From the NCBI GenBank assembly GCA_913040875.1, contig CAJWHX010000139.1, positions 1 to 8,008 on the forward strand: 8,008 nt of DNA, given 5' to 3'. Source of the DNA: an uncultured Pseudomonadota bacterium (GTDB lineage Bacteria; Myxococcota; UBA796). A model generated the notes under the pieces. It saw only the letters and a program-made list of their open reading frames with translations. It ran no database searches and had not been told where the DNA came from. Both the position numbers and the translations under genes were made by a program. Within the stretch, counting starts at the first letter, position 1. Every line of letters begins with the position of its first letter. This document shows, in pieces, positions 6,361 to 8,008 of this stretch.

Positions 6361-6744
6361 TTATTCTCCAGCGTTACCGGCTTCTTCCTGTTCTTTGGCA
6401 ATGTCTGCACGAACTTGATCCATATCCAGCGCTTTAATTTTGCCCAAGACTTCATCAAGTTGTGGGCCTTGCATCAATCCTGGTTGCTGGAATATTCCGA
6501 TTTGTTCGCGAAATGCAACGACCATTGGAATAGAGCGAACTTGGAAGTATTGCGCGAGCTCTTGCTCAGATTCAGTATCCACTTTTGCAAAGACAACATC
6601 GGGATGGCGGTTGGATGCTTCTTCAAATATGGGACCAAACATTTTGCATGGTCCGCACCACTCTGCCCAAAAGTCGATGATGACGGTGTCGTTGTTCATG
6701 ATTGTAGATTCAAGGTTTTCTTTTGTCAGGTTGATGGTTGCCAT
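6361..6744 (-). CDS. Thioredoxin
   Basis: This 127-residue thioredoxin is a cytoplasmic dithiol-disulfide reductase. The active site WCGPCK has Cys30 and Cys33, preceded by VIIDFWAE; the cis-proline is Pro73 in RSIPM. Classical thioredoxins have about 105-110 residues. Here about 20 extra residues at the C-terminus (from about 105) form a charged helix rich in Asp, Glu and Ala. The last strands are also altered: FREQIGIFQQPGLM replaces the usual short turn with paired glycines. The ATG at 6744 is chosen because AAGGAGG sits five bases upstream and the fold begins right there; the longer open frame to 6849 would add 35 residues unlike thioredoxin. The FMN reductase gene converges from the other side. 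Trx is likely recycled by a thioredoxin reductase encoded elsewhere. Confidence 0.93.
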   Translation of the reverse strand: MATINLTKENLESTIMNNDTVIIDFWAEWCGPCKMFGPIFEEASNRHPDVVFAKVDTESEQELAQYFQVRSIPMVVAFREQIGIFQQPGLMQGPQLDEVLGKIKALDMDQVRADIAKEQEEAGNAGE

Positions 6745-6749
6745 AATGG

Positions 6750-6756
6750 CCTCCTT
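6750..6756 (-). promoter_or_regulatory. Ribosome binding site that sets the thioredoxin start
   Basis: AAGGAGG on the - strand, five bases before the ATG at 6744, is a near-perfect Shine-Dalgarno sequence. It rules in favour of the 127-residue form over the 162-residue open frame. Confidence 0.9.
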
Positions 6757-6830
6757 AAATGGAAGGGTTGGAACGCAAACTGTATACAGCAGTTCCGGGT
6801 TATTGTAGACATTGAGTATAAATTCTGATA

Positions 6831-6866
6831 CGGCAACAATACTTGGCACAGTATAAAACTTTGCCG
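6831..6866. repeat. Inverted repeat in the thioredoxin/LRR divergent region
   Basis: CGGCAA (6831-6836) and TTGCCG (6861-6866) are perfect 6-base inverted arms with centres 30 bases apart, about three helical turns. Between them lies a TATACT (- strand, 6855-6850), and a second TATACT (- strand, 6820-6815) lies nearer the thioredoxin gene. Either could be a -10 box for thioredoxin, but no good -35 box is seen. The 174-base region must hold promoters for both divergent genes. The repeat is short and may be chance. Confidence 0.25.
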
Positions 6867-6918
6867 ATGTTTCTATATCTTATCTAGGCACCAAACCCAT
6901 ATTGCCAATGGAGTTCCC

Positions 6919-7602
6919 ATGAAAAAGACTGTAGCAATGATTGTGGTAGGATTGTTTGGTTGTCAGTCTGGTCAAATTGAGTTGAGCGGTGAAGCAAAAG
7001 CACCAGGAAACCCCGTGAAGTTTGTGGAACTGTGTGAGAAGGAAGATGCGACGGCGAAAGCCATATTTGAAGCAACCAAAGCTGCTGATTGTACCTCCGC
7101 AGGAAGTATTCTGGCTAGTGTGGCGAAGATTGATTTCAATCAGAGTGAACTGGAAGTGGTGACGCTGGATGCACTCGACTCTCTAAGTAATATTGAACGA
7201 CTCGAGGCCTATGGGAAAGGTATTGTTGATTTGAAAGCACTCTCTGGGTTGGTACGTTTGGAGAGACTCTATCTGATGCAAAACAAGATTGTTGACATCG
7301 CCCCTTTAGAGACCTTGTCGCAGCTCAAACACATTCGATTGGATGGAAATCAGATTGTGGATATTTCAACTCTGTCTAAGCTGAGAAACTTGGAGAAGAT
7401 CGGATTGGACGCCAATCGCATTTCTGATTTTAGGCCCTTGGCGTCTCTTCCGTACATCACCGATTTGAATACCAACTTCAATCCTGTCGATTTGGATAAA
7501 TGTCCTATGGAAGAAGGGACGGCTGCTAGACTGGTCAAGTACTGCAAACGGATGATCAAGAATCAAGTGAATATTCAAGACGCGATTGACCCTAAGCAGT
7601 AG
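6919..7602 (+). CDS. Leucine-rich-repeat lipoprotein
   Basis: This 227-residue protein is a predicted surface or periplasmic lipoprotein. It has a type II signal peptide (Lys2, Lys3, then a hydrophobic run) with lipobox GLFGC; Cys15 is lipidated and Gln follows. An N-terminal cap at about 31-82 contains Cys39 and Cys58. Five leucine-rich repeats follow with an exact 22-residue period at 83-104, 105-126, 127-148, 149-170 and 171-190. The pattern resembles SDS22/internalin repeats (LxxLxxLxxLxLxxNxIxD), with the first and last copies degenerate. A C-terminal cap holds Cys195 and Cys209, which could form a disulfide. Such domains mediate protein-protein contacts; the partner is unknown. TGGAG (6909-6913) precedes the ATG at a spacing of five bases. 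It is divergent from thioredoxin and ends 126 bases before the next gene; no convincing terminator is seen in that gap. Confidence 0.88.
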   Translation: MKKTVAMIVVGLFGCQSGQIELSGEAKAPGNPVKFVELCEKEDATAKAIFEATKAADCTSAGSILASVAKIDFNQSELEVVTLDALDSLSNIERLEAYGKGIVDLKALSGLVRLERLYLMQNKIVDIAPLETLSQLKHIRLDGNQIVDISTLSKLRNLEKIGLDANRISDFRPLASLPYITDLNTNFNPVDLDKCPMEEGTAARLVKYCKRMIKNQVNIQDAIDPKQ

Positions 7603-7728
7603 GGCGAAAACAGACTTCTTCCGAAAAATATTGTGTCGCCAGTGTTCATTTAATTTGCACATGGATTTTGGATTGGTGTACATTTTATTTTAACCAATGG
7701 TGTGTACCCTTTTCAGTGGAGAACATGT

Positions 7729-8008
7729 ATGAGCAATCCCAAAATCCAAGCGCTTGAGTTTTTACTGCATGAGAATGGTTTGCCGTGGAAGGAAAATCAG
7801 ATGTGGGCTGTCTATGATGAAACTCAGCCTGATAATTTTCGGATTGAACGTGTGAGACCTTCAGATGATGAATCATACATCGATATTTCAGATGTGAAAC
7901 AATGGTATTTACGAGCGGCTAATGGTGGTGAATCTACATATCGTACATTCCCGCGGACGAAGAAACGATTGAATGTTGGTAAGACTTTCGAACACCACGT
8001 GAAGTGGG
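7729..8008 (+). CDS. Unrecognised protein, N-terminal part (truncated by window end)
   Basis: The reading frame is open from ATG 7729 to the end of the window, giving 93 residues. TGGAG (7717-7721) lies seven bases before the start, supporting it; an ATG four bases earlier in another frame stops after ten codons. The peptide begins MSNPKIQALEFLLHENG and has no signal peptide or membrane segment, so it should be cytoplasmic. It is rich in aromatic and charged residues, with NQMWAVYDE (23-31), DVKQWYLRAANGG (55-67) and a basic patch FPRTKKRLNVGK (74-85). I do not recognise a family. It begins 126 bases after the LRR lipoprotein gene on the same strand, and may or may not share its transcript. 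Confidence 0.65.
   Translation, partial: MSNPKIQALEFLLHENGLPWKENQMWAVYDETQPDNFRIERVRPSDDESYIDISDVKQWYLRAANGGESTYRTFPRTKKRLNVGKTFEHHVKW

Noticed and set aside
6745..6849. 35-residue N-terminal extension of thioredoxin
   Set aside because: A near-perfect Shine-Dalgarno sequence directly precedes ATG 6744, and the thioredoxin fold starts there.
7664..7706. ATTGGT/ACCAAT inverted repeat between the LRR gene and the last gene
   Set aside because: The arms are only 6 bases long in an AT-rich gap, with no T-tract, so there is no support for a terminator or operator.

Overview
The window looks like a chromosomal segment of a Gram-negative bacterium with moderate GC content (about half, judged by eye). 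Three predicted lipoproteins carry a lipobox ending in FGC. One of them continues into an acidic Cys/Ser/Thr/Asp-rich stretch after the lipidated Cys, a style I associate with Myxococcota and related former Deltaproteobacteria. SUMF1-fold, leucine-rich-repeat and ASPIC/UnbV proteins fit such a lineage. This placement is an inference from protein style, not from a marker gene. I see no rRNA, tRNA, CRISPR array, insertion sequence or integrase.

Left part (1-2558, + strand): a likely operon for exported proteins. It starts with the C-terminal end of an ASPIC/UnbV-domain protein. Three bases later comes a five-heme c-type cytochrome lipoprotein, and 45 bases after that a Cys-rich SUMF1-fold lipoprotein that lacks the two catalytic cysteines of true formylglycine-generating enzymes. 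All three should act outside the cytoplasm, probably at the outer membrane or in the periplasm.

Middle (2646-5577): a + strand gene encodes a protein with a Ser/Asn-rich N-terminus, a helical middle and a C-terminal papain/C39-like cysteine peptidase domain. It overlaps tail to tail with a - strand alpha/beta hydrolase of the SERHL-like type. Upstream of the hydrolase, on the same strand, is a phage-type RecA-fold ATPase resembling Sak4/AAA_24 proteins. The ATPase has a good sigma70-type promoter and a clear intrinsic terminator that separates it from the hydrolase.

Right part (5788-8008): an NAD(P)H-dependent FMN reductase (+) converges with a thioredoxin (-), leaving only 3 bases between their stop codons. 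Divergent from the thioredoxin gene is a small lipoprotein with five leucine-rich repeats of 22 residues. The window ends inside an unrecognised gene (+) whose first 93 codons are visible.

The strongest leads are the ASPIC/UnbV-cytochrome-SUMF1 cluster, the peptidase-like protein without a signal peptide, and the isolated phage-type ATPase with its own promoter and terminator. No complete, clearly new multi-gene system can be demonstrated from this window alone.
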